DNA of 64,000 nucleotides from Nanobdellota archaeon (GCA_023133595.1 JAGLWF010000001.1:124494-188493), one strand, 5' to 3'. Shown: positions 8,346-17,697, counted from the stretch's first letter. Numbers and translations are program-made. Notes: generated from the sequence alone by a model not told the origin.

Positions 8346-9740
8346 ATGAAAGTGTTGCTATTAAAGCCATACAGCGAATCTCATTATTTTGTATCTCCTG
8401 TGGGATTGGGATATCTTGTTTCTGCTTTAAGAAAGCATGATATTGATGTCGAGCTTATAGATGGAGTAAAAGATCAGTTTACTGTCAGACGGATGAAGGA
8501 AAAGATTAAAAAAAATCCTCCGGATGTCATCGGAATCAGTTTTTTCTCATCTGATTTTTCTGTTATCAAAGAATATGTAAATGCTATCAAAGAAATAAAC
8601 AAAGAGATATTAGTTATACTCGGCGGACCGCATGTTGCTGGAGTGAAAAAACAGATATTTGAAGATTTTAATAATATTGATTTTGCTTTTGCTGGCGAAG
8701 CTGAGACGCATTTTCCACTTTTCCTGAAAAAGATACAGAATAACGAGGATTATACTGACACACCAGGCCTGATCTGGAAAGACAGAGACCAGATCAAGAT
8801 GAATCCATCCTATTTCGAAGAAGATCTTGACAAGATAGGGTTGCCTGCTTGGGATCTTATGGATCCAAGGACATATCCTAAAGCTCCGCAAGGCGCTGTT
8901 TTTAGAAACTGGCCAATCGGATCTATAGTGACATCACGAGGGTGTCCTTATCAATGTACCTTTTGCGCTGGAAAGCTTACAACAGGCCAACGTATTCGGA
9001 AAAGAAGCATTGAAAATATTATGGAAGAGATAGAACTGCTCTACAACAAATATGGTGTAAGAGAGATACATATTATTGACGATACTTTTACTTCTAACAA
9101 AGAGCTTGTAAAAGGTTTCTGTGCTGGCTTAAAAGAAAGAGATTTCAAGATTTCTCTTACTTTTCCAAACGGCGTGAGATTGAATTCTCTTGATGAAGAG
9201 ATGCTCACCCTGCTGAAAGAAGCAGGATGTTATGCAATGTCTGTAGGGATAGAATCAGGAAACCAGAAGATATTGAATGATATGCAAAAAGGCCTGACTT
9301 TAGAGATAATTGAAGAAAAGATCAAGTTGATAAATAAATTCAATATCGACATAAACGGTTTTTTCATTGTCGGATATCCAACTGAGACAAAAGAGACTAT
9401 CATGGACACTATAAAGTTTGCAAGAAAACTTCCGATAAAAAGAGCGCACTTCAGTACATTTCTTCCACTGCCTGGAACAAAAGCAACAGCACTAGCATTA
9501 GAACTCGGCCTGCTGCCGAAAGTGGATATGGACAAACTGCTCTATACAGATGCTCCATGTCCTCCAAAAGGATTGACATCCGAAGATCTAAAGAGATTCC
9601 AGAGAAAAGCATTCTTCTGGTTTTATATCAGGCCTAAGCATATGATTGCTTTATTGATAGAAATAAAATCCTGGGCGCACTTCAAATCTCTGTCAAAAAG
9701 AGCATGGGACTATGGAATCAAAAGAGTAAAATACCCATGA
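8346..9740 (+). CDS. B12-binding-domain radical SAM protein
   Basis: A 464-residue protein of the BchE/Elp3-like B12-radical SAM class. The N-terminal cobalamin-binding Rossmann domain covers about 1-140 (MKVLLLKPY, PVGLGYLVSAL, DVIGISFFSSD, VILGGPHVAG). The usual DxHxxG cobalt-ligand motif is not evident, so B12 would be bound without a lower histidine ligand or not at all. The radical SAM core has SRGCPYQCTFCAG (about 197-209), the CxxxCxxC that holds the 4Fe-4S cluster, then HIIDDTFTSN, and MSVGIESGNQKIL. Family members methylate or rearrange unactivated carbons of lipids, tetrapyrroles and sugars. It converges on the downstream minus-strand gene with no gap. Confidence 0.9.
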   Translation: MKVLLLKPYSESHYFVSPVGLGYLVSALRKHDIDVELIDGVKDQFTVRRMKEKIKKNPPDVIGISFFSSDFSVIKEYVNAIKEINKEILVILGGPHVAGVKKQIFEDFNNIDFAFAGEAETHFPLFLKKIQNNEDYTDTPGLIWKDRDQIKMNPSYFEEDLDKIGLPAWDLMDPRTYPKAPQGAVFRNWPIGSIVTSRGCPYQCTFCAGKLTTGQRIRKRSIENIMEEIELLYNKYGVREIHIIDDTFTSNKELVKGFCAGLKERDFKISLTFPNGVRLNSLDEEMLTLLKEAGCYAMSVGIESGNQKILNDMQKGLTLEIIEEKIKLINKFNIDINGFFIVGYPTETKETIMDTIKFARKLPIKRAHFSTFLPLPGTKATALALELGLLPKVDMDKLLYTDAPCPPKGLTSEDLKRFQRKAFFWFYIRPKHMIALLIEIKSWAHFKSLSKRAWDYGIKRVKYP

Positions 9741-11501
9741 TTAATTTAATTCTACTTTAGATAATTCCGAGAATGATTGATTATTGATTGTGAACTTTCT
9801 TTCTGAAACTAGAAGATCCTTGAATTCCTGCCTGATTTCTTGAGGCGGGATGATGATAAGATCATAAGTGTTTCCTCTTTCAGCTGGAATCGCTGGATCC
9901 CATGGCGCGTGAACAATTTGATATGAAACCTCATACTTTTCTAGATAATCCTGAAATTCCAATCGTGTTTTCATAGGCGCTGTCATTAGATGCTGGTCCA
10001 TATAGAAATGAGTGACCTTGTACTTCTTCAGCAATTCTTTCGACTTCTCAATATCATTTCCGTACATGATGACAGCAGCATCTGCGATTCTCTCGCTGAT
10101 ATCAACAAAATAACTGGCGTGCGTTCTTCTTGTCAGCATCTGTTTTCGCGCTGATAACACTGCTAGTGCAAATCCAGATTCGTCATTAGCAAGAATAACA
10201 TCATCCTTATCAAGATTCTGCAATAAATAATCTCGAATATTGTACATCTCCTGTGTCGCAGGATCCCATTGTCTTCCAAATTGCACCCATCTGTCATTGT
10301 TATAAGCCTTATAACTGGCGTAAGCTGTCGGCAATAACAATACAATCAAGATTATCCCTATGTATACTTTTATGTTTAGTGATTTTTTAAAGTGGAGATA
10401 GATATACCTAAACCCAAATACTATAAAGATTCCTGTGAACATAATAAAGAGCGGTAATTTTTCAGGAAGGAATGATATATCAAACAGCGGCCGGGTGATA
10501 AGATGATGTTCTACAGTGAGGAGATTCGCAATGAACCATAGAAGTATAAATCCTGTTGTTTTTCTTTTCCATTTCAAAATACAGAAGAGAAGACCGAGAA
10601 TTCCAGCAAGACCAAAAATATATGCTCCAAAGCCATTAAATCCCATGAACAAAGTATTCTTGACCCCAGTGAAGAGCCATCCCAGACCCAAAAGATCTAT
10701 TTTTGTATCCCCATACTCTGTAACAGGGTTTGGCCTGTCTGTTCCATATCTCAAGAGAATCGGACTGAAAAAGACCAGTGCAATTACTAAGATGACGATT
10801 GCAAAAACAAGATATTTCTTGATAAAATGTTTTGTGTTCTTAAGGACTGCTTTTGCCCATCCATCTTTGCTGTCTCTGTGTATATGATGGATCCATAATA
10901 ATATTATTCCAATTCCAAAGATCCCCAGTCCTGCAACAAATTTCCCTCCTTGTACCAGGACTGTTATACCTAAAAAAAATCCTGCAAGAAGCTGATATTT
11001 GAACTTAAGGAATTTCTCGTATTTGAGCCAGAACAACAAGAATAATGGTATTGTGACAAGTACTGCGACAGAAGTGCTTTTCGGCTCTGGAAATAAACTA
11101 TAGCCTGCAATGATGATGCTTGCGTAGAGCAGTGCCCAACTGTCATCATCAAATATTTCCCTGCCAAACAGATAAAATACAATGCCTGCTGCAAAAGTAA
11201 AAAATGGAACTGAAAATAAATAAACAGCATTGACAGACCAACCCGTGAGCAGCACAATCAGACCCAAAATCGTCGGCCACAAATAGCCATAATATTGCAA
11301 TTCGTCAAGATAGAATAGGCTACTCAAAGGCGAATATCCTGTAACAACATTCTGTACAAAACCTCTATCACGGTAGAAATCTCCGCCAAAAATCGGGCTC
11401 GGAAGATGTTTGAATTGCGAATATGTGTTGACCTGTATAAGCACGACAAGTACGAGAATTAGAAGTAAAATCCATGTTTGCCATGAAAATTTAAGTTTCA
11501 T
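9741..11501 (-). CDS. Polytopic GT-C-like membrane protein
   Basis: A 586-residue protein with about 11-12 transmembrane helices over residues 8-400 and a soluble C-terminal domain of about 180 residues. The first extracytoplasmic loop contains GGDFYRDRGF, an acidic site like the one GT-C enzymes use. The C-terminal domain has the phrase KKYKVTHFYMD, also seen in related form in the GT-C-like proteins at 21.5-24.3 kb. The gene overlaps the end of aglB by 11 bp, so it is probably translated together with it. Role proposed: extracytoplasmic sugar transfer from a polyprenyl-phosphate sugar. No exact family can be named from sequence alone. Confidence 0.75.
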   Translation of the reverse strand: MKLKFSWQTWILLLILVLVVLIQVNTYSQFKHLPSPIFGGDFYRDRGFVQNVVTGYSPLSSLFYLDELQYYGYLWPTILGLIVLLTGWSVNAVYLFSVPFFTFAAGIVFYLFGREIFDDDSWALLYASIIIAGYSLFPEPKSTSVAVLVTIPLFLLFWLKYEKFLKFKYQLLAGFFLGITVLVQGGKFVAGLGIFGIGIILLWIHHIHRDSKDGWAKAVLKNTKHFIKKYLVFAIVILVIALVFFSPILLRYGTDRPNPVTEYGDTKIDLLGLGWLFTGVKNTLFMGFNGFGAYIFGLAGILGLLFCILKWKRKTTGFILLWFIANLLTVEHHLITRPLFDISFLPEKLPLFIMFTGIFIVFGFRYIYLHFKKSLNIKVYIGIILIVLLLPTAYASYKAYNNDRWVQFGRQWDPATQEMYNIRDYLLQNLDKDDVILANDESGFALAVLSARKQMLTRRTHASYFVDISERIADAAVIMYGNDIEKSKELLKKYKVTHFYMDQHLMTAPMKTRLEFQDYLEKYEVSYQIVHAPWDPAIPAERGNTYDLIIIPPQEIRQEFKDLLVSERKFTINNQSFSELSKVELN

Positions 11502-14500
11502 CTAATCTCGCACCTTTGTCTTCAAGATAGATTATATGGTAGCCAAACTGGCTCTTTATTGGCTTTGAGATTTTTCCTTTGCTTAGGTTGAATGCAACTT
11601 CTTCAAATTCAGGGGTAAAACGGCCTCGTGTGACCCATCCCAGATCCCCGCCATTCTCTGCAGAGCCGGGATCATTTGAATATTTTTTTGCAAGCTCTGC
11701 AAAATTACTTCGTGTCGCATTTCTTCTGATTTCATTTACAAGTACTTTTGTTTCCTGTTCTGTCCTATTATCCGGACAATTAGTATCATTTACACTACAT
11801 ACCAAAATATGTCTAACATGTATTCTATCATCAGTATAAATATTTGTCTTGCTTTTCCCTTCCCAGTCTATCTTATAGACATAGATATCAAGTCCTGTGA
11901 CAGTAACTGTATGCTTGACCAAATCAAAGTATTTCATACCATGTCCGCCAGTGAAAAATAATCTCAGAAACATGCTATTCGCGTGCAACGGATCTGTCAA
12001 AAGGCTTTGGAAATTTCCATCTGAATCCGGACCTAGGACAATACTGAAACCAAATGTGGCATTTTCAATCTCATATTCTTTGGTTCCTTCAGAATCCATC
12101 AAAACTATTGAATGAGGGGTCTGAGTTTCTTGTCCAACTATTTGATTATTTCTTCTGTCACGGACATAGATCTTTAATTTTGATTCTTCAACATCTTTCA
12201 AGTCAAAGATTCCGGATTCCAGAACTATATCCTGGATATTATTTCTCTGCAGGATAAGGTTATAATTGCATAGAACTGTATCATTGATTGGTGCATTGCA
12301 TCCCACCCAATCTGAAGTCATATAGCCTGGCCACGGACTGACCCATTGATCTGCATCTGTTGATTGGATTTGATAATATAATTCGCTTGCTTGTTCTTCT
12401 GATTTATTGAATCTCGTTTGAAGCAATTCAATTCCTTCTGCCCGTTTCATATTTTTGACAGCCTGGTACATTTGAGCTTTATAGAAGTCCCAGCTTCCAA
12501 AGTGCCCCCAGACTCCGGATTTTCCGATCATGTCTTCAGATGCGATAAAGAAATTTTCTGGTGGATCACAATGTGTCTTCTCTAGTATAATTTGGATCTT
12601 TTCTTCATTTAATCCGTGTTCTTCAAGAATATCCTTTGCGTCTTCTTCATTCACTTTTATTATTTCATTCAAAATATCCACAGATGTCGGAGTATCCTTA
12701 ATTACTTCATCCAATTCCTCAAATGCGTCGTTGGCACTACAATCAAGCATGCGCAGGATGCCTGCTGCTAACTCTTCGTCATCTGTGAGAAGAGTCTTTC
12801 CAATCCAATGAGCTTGCGGCATGTTCTGGGAAGCTCCATCAAATGTAACTGCCCTATCAGCTATTGCCTTAAACCAATGACCAAAGTCCCACCAGCTATT
12901 GATTATTGCATCTTCTTCTGAATTATCTTTGATATATTCAAGTGCGTCCCACCAAGCATCTGTTGAAGTCGGAATCTCGTTCAGTGCTGTATTGAATGCA
13001 CGGCACATAAAACCATTTTTGAAAATAAACGGGCATTCTGTTGGTCCAGCTCCGATCGTAGGGATTGCTCCGAGAATAATAAGTGCTAAAAGTATTATTA
13101 TGACTTGCACAGACCATTTTGGGATCTGAAATCCGGTATGGAACATGTCCACCAAATGTTTATACAGCAAACCTATTCCAACACCAAACGCGACTGCAAA
13201 GGCAGGAACAAGCAATAATGAAAATCTGACACCTATTTTTCCAGCATAGATCGTAGCGATGAACCATATGATCAATATAAGAGAATGTTTAATATCAACA
13301 TTTTTGGATTCTTTAAGAAGAATAAAGAGAATACCAACTGCAATTGGAATTACTAAGAGAATGATGAACATTATAGTCTCCGGAACAATACTCAACAACA
13401 CAAAATACCATACAAAAGATCCTACTGTAAATAAGGCTTCATAAAGTCCAAATTTTCTTGTTTTGAGTAATAGGAGTATAATCCCTAGGAGTGCGATTAG
13501 AAAAAATAATTTTCCACCCATTTGTCCAATTACTGACCCATATGAAGCTGTATTTAATTCAGCAACTGTTGTGTAGACATTCGGCCAGATTTTGTAGGAA
13601 GCTACTTCTTTTATTGCCTGAAATTCAAATGGTCCCCGGATTATGAATTTAAAGAAGTGGAAATTCTTGAATAATACTACGAATAGAAATGAACTGATAA
13701 TGAAAATTATCAAAGTATATGCATTGGTCAAAAAACTTTTATCTTTTAATAACTTTATTTTTGCTTTTATCAAATTAAAAGAGGTATAAATTAAGTACAA
13801 GATTCCTGCGATCAACAGCACGTCAAATATGAACCAGAAACCTACCCATGCAAATGCGAACAATCCAACAAAAAAACCTCCAAGCACGCTGAAAAGAATT
13901 TTTTTCTTCAGATCCTTAGTATCAAAGGCTTCTAGAAATAACCACGTTATCATCAGCGGAAAAAATACGTTATAAGCATCAGTATCAGAAAAACCACCAG
14001 GTGTCCTTGATAGGAATGTTCCATGGACCGCCAATATTAAAGCGGCAAAAAAACCACCGACATTGCCACCTAATTTCCTTCCGATCAAGAAAGCTGGTAT
14101 GACGCATAAAGCCGAGATTATCACTGGAAGCAGAAAAAAGATACCCATAAGAGATTTATCAGAGAATGGTTTTAAGATCTTATACAGATATGCTCCGAAA
14201 TAAAAGTGAAAGCTTGGATCTATACCGGAACCTTTCGGGGCATGCATATGCATATCATATGGCTTGCCGTCACGAAGAATGTCTCCCGGATGTCCATGAT
14301 CCACAATATTTTTTGTATATCTATAATATTGATACGGATCTATTGCCATTAGATATGTTTGGCCGTCATCATCCTGCAGGCTCGAACGGAACTGTGCTGC
14401 TGTCTGCTTGATTCCTGCCTCGAGCTGGACCTTCTCTGTGGAGAGAAACTGTTCAAATCTCCTGTTCACTTCTCGGTCAATGCTCTGAGATGGCAGATTA

Positions 14501-14970
14501 GGAGATTCCATCCTCACTTGATTCGCTATCTGATTTCTGATATTACCATAGATAGTATTCCTTGCCCAATTCTCAGTGATAGGCAGATCAGCAGACATCA
14601 TCCTGAAATCTACTGCAAAATACATAGGAATTAATATTAAGATCAAAATCAAAATAAGACTGAATTTCTTTGTTGTGATAAAATTCTTGATTGATGCAAT
14701 GTCAAGATGGAGATCATCATCACTTTCTTTTGTATCCTTTTTTCCTGCTTTGCCACTTTTTCCTTTGAATAAGCCTTTAATCTTAGAAAAATCAAATGAT
14801 ATCTCATCATTATCTGCGTCTTTTTTAACATCTGGTTTTTCAGAAATTTTTGGAACCTCAGGTGTGTCATCATCCTTTTTTTTCTCTTTCTTAGGCTTGC
14901 CTTTGAAAAAACCGATAATCTTTGAAAGATCTAAAGTAATCTCATCATCCGCTTTCTTATCTTCTTCCAT
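11491..14970 (-). CDS. aglB: Archaeal oligosaccharyltransferase AglB/STT3 with C-terminal parvulin domain
   Basis: A 1159-residue protein. Residues 1-100 are a charged cytoplasmic tail with three copies of a short motif (DLSKIIGFFKGK, DFSKIKGLFKGK, DIASIKNFI). Then comes a first helix, the external loop with GHPGDILRDG, and about 12 more helices with DTDAYNVFFPL, the second acidic site. The soluble domain has the catalytic NSWWDFGHW motif (about 695-703), equivalent to WWDYG, that recognises the Asn-X-Ser/Thr acceptor. The last about 110 residues form a parvulin-type PPIase: VRHILV, FAELAKKYSNDPGS, GGDLGWV, FGYHIIYLEDK. AglB moves the lipid-linked oligosaccharide onto protein asparagines outside the cell. 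The fused foldase is unusual and probably acts on the emerging substrate. Confidence 0.93.
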   Translation of the reverse strand: MEEDKKADDEITLDLSKIIGFFKGKPKKEKKKDDDTPEVPKISEKPDVKKDADNDEISFDFSKIKGLFKGKSGKAGKKDTKESDDDLHLDIASIKNFITTKKFSLILILILILIPMYFAVDFRMMSADLPITENWARNTIYGNIRNQIANQVRMESPNLPSQSIDREVNRRFEQFLSTEKVQLEAGIKQTAAQFRSSLQDDDGQTYLMAIDPYQYYRYTKNIVDHGHPGDILRDGKPYDMHMHAPKGSGIDPSFHFYFGAYLYKILKPFSDKSLMGIFFLLPVIISALCVIPAFLIGRKLGGNVGGFFAALILAVHGTFLSRTPGGFSDTDAYNVFFPLMITWLFLEAFDTKDLKKKILFSVLGGFFVGLFAFAWVGFWFIFDVLLIAGILYLIYTSFNLIKAKIKLLKDKSFLTNAYTLIIFIISSFLFVVLFKNFHFFKFIIRGPFEFQAIKEVASYKIWPNVYTTVAELNTASYGSVIGQMGGKLFFLIALLGIILLLLKTRKFGLYEALFTVGSFVWYFVLLSIVPETIMFIILLVIPIAVGILFILLKESKNVDIKHSLILIIWFIATIYAGKIGVRFSLLLVPAFAVAFGVGIGLLYKHLVDMFHTGFQIPKWSVQVIIILLALIILGAIPTIGAGPTECPFIFKNGFMCRAFNTALNEIPTSTDAWWDALEYIKDNSEEDAIINSWWDFGHWFKAIADRAVTFDGASQNMPQAHWIGKTLLTDDEELAAGILRMLDCSANDAFEELDEVIKDTPTSVDILNEIIKVNEEDAKDILEEHGLNEEKIQIILEKTHCDPPENFFIASEDMIGKSGVWGHFGSWDFYKAQMYQAVKNMKRAEGIELLQTRFNKSEEQASELYYQIQSTDADQWVSPWPGYMTSDWVGCNAPINDTVLCNYNLILQRNNIQDIVLESGIFDLKDVEESKLKIYVRDRRNNQIVGQETQTPHSIVLMDSEGTKEYEIENATFGFSIVLGPDSDGNFQSLLTDPLHANSMFLRLFFTGGHGMKYFDLVKHTVTVTGLDIYVYKIDWEGKSKTNIYTDDRIHVRHILVCSVNDTNCPDNRTEQETKVLVNEIRRNATRSNFAELAKKYSNDPGSAENGGDLGWVTRGRFTPEFEEVAFNLSKGKISKPIKSQFGYHIIYLEDKGARLDET

Positions 14971-15011
14971 TAAAATACCCCAACTAATGCTCTTCTAAAA
15001 AAGATAGGCAA

Positions 15012-15019
15012 TTTATAAA
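15012..15019 (-). promoter_or_regulatory. TATA box of the aglB unit
   Basis: TTTATAAA lies about 45 bp upstream of the aglB ATG (14970), predicting a start near 14989 and a leader of about 19 nt. Confidence 0.45.
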
Positions 15020-15044
15020 GGTTATGATTACTTAAAAAGCAACC

Positions 15045-15052
15045 TTTATATA
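15045..15052 (+). promoter_or_regulatory. TATA box that decides the start of the next gene
   Basis: TTTATATA is centred 27 bp before the ATG at 15076 but only 6 bp before the TTG at 15055 used in the ORF track. The TTG would lie upstream of the transcription start, so 15076 is the true start. Confidence 0.6.
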
Positions 15053-15075
15053 CCTTGTCTTTTTCAATTTCCTCT

Positions 15076-15663
15076 ATGCCTGCAATAACATCTCGAAGAA
15101 TCGGTGTGAAAAAAAAGGATCGAAAGTTTCTATTATCCGGCTTTATTGTTTTTCTTATGGTACTCAGTGTCTTGGGTTATGCTGCTTACAGTGGAGATGG
15201 AGAATCCTATAATGGACATACCTTTGAGTTCAGAGAAAGCTACTGGAATACAAAGATAGACAAGACTTTGTTCCAGTTCCATTTTCTACCGGATGCAGTC
15301 AAGACTATTGAACTTTTAGGTAATCTAAGATATGAAGAATATTTTTTAGTGCACGATTCAAGTATCAATCTCAGCGCACAGGAGTCTTCAGCAATATATC
15401 TTGTAAAATATGAACTCTATCTTCAGATGACAGAGAAATTAGGCATACCAGTGGAGCTCGCAACATCCAATCCAACAAATACCAGCACAATGCCAATCTC
15501 ATGCACAGACGCAACTCTGTTTATCGGGGTCATAGAATACAGCTATGGGAATGAAACTAAAATAATTAATGAAAACAACTGTATTAAAGTTATTGCTGAA
15601 TCTGATTCTATGCTGGTGAAAGCAAATGACAGGCTTCTATATACATTACTTGAAATTATCTAG
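15076..15663 (+). CDS. Hypothetical membrane-anchored extracytoplasmic protein
   Basis: Start moved from the TTG at 15055 to the ATG at 15076, giving 195 residues. A basic N-terminus (SRRIGVKKKDRK) precedes one hydrophobic helix at about 18-36 (LSGFIVFLMVLSVLGYAA), then a soluble domain of about 155 residues. The domain has two cysteines (SCTDATLF and NNCIKVIAES) that could form a disulfide outside the cell, and the phrase ESDSMLVKANDRLLYTLLEI at the end. I recognise no family. It lies divergently from aglB and its stop overlaps the convergent reductase gene by 4 bp. Envelope role is likely; nothing more specific is supported. Confidence 0.7.
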   Translation: MPAITSRRIGVKKKDRKFLLSGFIVFLMVLSVLGYAAYSGDGESYNGHTFEFRESYWNTKIDKTLFQFHFLPDAVKTIELLGNLRYEEYFLVHDSSINLSAQESSAIYLVKYELYLQMTEKLGIPVELATSNPTNTSTMPISCTDATLFIGVIEYSYGNETKIINENNCIKVIAESDSMLVKANDRLLYTLLEII

Positions 15664-16742
15664 AAGAAGAAACGCAACAATCTTGGTTCTTTGAATAATA
15701 TCTTGAATACAAATTTTGTTGGAAAATCCATATCCCCATGCTTGAGCAGTGCTTTCTTGATTTTTGGTTTGTTTGCGAGTTCGAGCAAGGCGTTGTATTT
15801 TTTATCGCTTGATTTATTGAGTATTTTTCGGATCATTCTTGTTATCTTCAATTCTCTGTTCAATTTTTTCAGCTTGCTTTCATAAGATTTCTTTCTGACA
15901 ATCGAATCTGCCAATGCTTTTGCCGCCAATAATCCTGTCACTACTCCTCCTCCAGTTGTTGCCTTTACCTGCATTGCAGCATCTCCAACTAGATAGACAT
16001 TCTTTTTTTGCACTTTTTTTTCTTTATACATAGGGATTAATCCCCCTTGGTATTCAAGAATATCTAAATTAGGAAACATGGAGAGGAATTTCTTGAATTT
16101 CTTGTTTGTATTGGCTTTTGTTGCCAAACCTATTCTTGCTCTTGTCGAGGATTCTGGAACAACCCAAGCGAAAAAGTCAGGACAGATGCTTCCAAGGTAG
16201 ACTTCGACATGGTCAGGATTGAACTTTCCTTTGACTCTTGCCTGTATTCCAACCAGAAAATCTCTTTTTCCAAACAATTTTGCTGATTTTGCAACTCTTG
16301 ACACTGGTCCGTCTGCACCGATCAAGATGTCGCAAACAAAATTTTTGTTATTCTCGAACTTTAGTTTCAGCTTTCCATTCTTTTGTCTTGAAAAAGACTG
16401 GAAATTATGGTTGAATAATATTTTTGCTCCAGCTTTTTTAGCCTGCTGCGCAAACCATTTATCCATTTTGCATCTGTCGACAATATAAGCCTGCATCTTG
16501 TTAGTATGTAATTCAAATTTCTTATGTTTAGAATAGAATGTAGCGCCTTTTACTTTGTTTATCACAAAAGAATCAACTGGAACTATATCCTTGAGATTCT
16601 TAGAAATTATGCCTGTGCACTGTACTGGCCTGCCGATAGTGCTGTGCTCTTCAAAAATATTTACATTATATCCAGCTTTTGCTAGCAATTTTCCTACATA
16701 GCAGCCAATAGGCCCTCCTCCAATAATAGCAATGGTCTTCAT
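15660..16742 (-). CDS. Geranylgeranyl reductase family FAD protein
   Basis: A 360-residue flavoprotein. The N-terminus has the FAD fold IAIIGGGPIGCYVGKLLAKAGYNVNIFEE, followed by GRPVQCTGIIS (about 37-47), the PxxCxG-type motif of archaeal geranylgeranyl reductases. DILIGADGPVSRVAK (about 136-150) and YLVGDAAMQVKATTGGGVVTGL (about 250-271) are the group-A flavoprotein motifs. Archaeal members saturate the isoprenoid chains of membrane lipids (digeranylgeranylglycerophospholipid reductase) or polyprenol carriers. Placement among glycan genes makes saturation of the dolichol-type carrier a reasonable alternative. It starts 4 bp overlapping the AK6-like kinase stop, so the two share a transcript. 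Confidence 0.85.
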   Translation of the reverse strand: MKTIAIIGGGPIGCYVGKLLAKAGYNVNIFEEHSTIGRPVQCTGIISKNLKDIVPVDSFVINKVKGATFYSKHKKFELHTNKMQAYIVDRCKMDKWFAQQAKKAGAKILFNHNFQSFSRQKNGKLKLKFENNKNFVCDILIGADGPVSRVAKSAKLFGKRDFLVGIQARVKGKFNPDHVEVYLGSICPDFFAWVVPESSTRARIGLATKANTNKKFKKFLSMFPNLDILEYQGGLIPMYKEKKVQKKNVYLVGDAAMQVKATTGGGVVTGLLAAKALADSIVRKKSYESKLKKLNRELKITRMIRKILNKSSDKKYNALLELANKPKIKKALLKHGDMDFPTKFVFKILFKEPRLLRFFF

Positions 16743-17206
16743 CTTTTAGTCTTTTCAGTATCCACTATCTTTACTTTATGCCCAAAAGCAATAGCATCCT
16801 GCAAGCATGATTCCATGATTTCTGCTTCCAGATTTTCATCGATCTTTCTTTTAGAATAATTTCTTTTCTGCAGCCTCCTTCTTAATTTTTTCAGGTCAAA
16901 ACACCGCATCACAATGCATTTGTCCACATATCTCTTTGGAAGATAGTGCGATAGATGAGAATCGATCACAAGAGACTCTTTATTTTTCTTTGCCTCTTTT
17001 ATCCTCGTGATAAGGATCTTATTGAGTTTATCGGTATTGACATCATAACATTTGTCGCCTCGATTATATTTTGCATCAACCCTTTTTTTATGTGCATCTA
17101 TAATCTTGTTTACATCAATATAAGTGTAATTTTTTTTCTTTGCAAATGATCTTGCATACGTTGTCTTTCCAGTCCCAACGCTTCCAGTAACAATGATTAT
17201 TGCCAT
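16739..17206 (-). CDS. AK6/Fap7-like adenylate kinase
   Basis: Start set at the ATG at 17206 (MAIIIVTGSVGTGKTTYARSF) rather than the longer frame: a minus-strand TATA (TTTAAATA, 17229-17236) is 26 bp upstream, giving a leaderless message. The 155-residue product has the Walker A GSVGTGKTT, then DSHLSHYLPKRYVD (about 81-94), the conserved HxSHxLP element of the AK6/Fap7 family, and RNYSKRKIDENLEAEIME, the lid/NVxAE region. AK6 enzymes phosphorylate AMP, and in archaea and eukaryotes also act on uS11 during small-subunit maturation. The canonical adk expected beside secY is missing in this window, so this could be a main adenylate kinase here. Confidence 0.85.
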   Translation of the reverse strand: MAIIIVTGSVGTGKTTYARSFAKKKNYTYIDVNKIIDAHKKRVDAKYNRGDKCYDVNTDKLNKILITRIKEAKKNKESLVIDSHLSHYLPKRYVDKCIVMRCFDLKKLRRRLQKRNYSKRKIDENLEAEIMESCLQDAIAFGHKVKIVDTEKTKR

Positions 17207-17228
17207 ATGAATAATTATAAAAGATGTG

Positions 17229-17236
17229 TATTTAAA
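17229..17236 (-). promoter_or_regulatory. TATA box of the AK6-like kinase unit
   Basis: TTTAAATA on the minus strand, centred 26 bp upstream of the ATG at 17206. Confidence 0.5.
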
Positions 17237-17296
17237 GTTAATGGATAAACGGAAAAACATTTAAAGCTGTGGAACAATTTAGGATATAGTGGGACT

Positions 17297-17695
17297 ATGG
17301 AGATGATCACTGTTTCTAGCAGGGGTAAACAAGAGCTTATTGATATCACTGCGGACGTGGAAAAGGTAGTGAAGAATAAGAAAGTGAAAGAGGGTGTATG
17401 CTGCATCTATACTGGCCATGCCACTGGAGCGATTATGATAAATGAAAATTATGATCCGAATATATGTGACGATGTTATCGAATGCCTTGACAATCTTGTC
17501 CCTCGGGGAAAATGGAGGCATGATAAGGTTGACAATAACGGGGCTGCGCATATAAAAGCATCAATTATCGGACCGTCTCAATTCATACCAATACGTGATG
17601 GAAAATTGCAGCTCGGAACATGGCAGGCAATAATGTTTGCTGACTTTGACGGGCCGCGAGAAAGAAAGATCATGATCAGGATATTAAAGGAGTGA
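17297..17695 (+). CDS. YjbQ (UPF0047) family protein
   Basis: A 132-residue protein of the full family length. Signature pieces: TVSSRGKQELIDITADV at the N-terminus, CCIYTGHATGAIMINENYDP (about 36-55), NGAAHIKASIIGPSQFIPI (about 80-98) and LGTWQAIMFADFDGPRER at the end. The conserved histidines lie in TGHATG, RHDK and AAHIKAS. YjbQ proteins have weak thiamine-phosphate synthase activity in vitro; the physiological role is unclear. The gene precedes aMBF1 and nearly overlaps it (their frames touch at 17692-17698). A TATA-like CATTTAAAG lies at 17259-17266. Confidence 0.92.
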   Translation: MEMITVSSRGKQELIDITADVEKVVKNKKVKEGVCCIYTGHATGAIMINENYDPNICDDVIECLDNLVPRGKWRHDKVDNNGAAHIKASIIGPSQFIPIRDGKLQLGTWQAIMFADFDGPRERKIMIRILKE

Positions 17696-17697
17696 AA

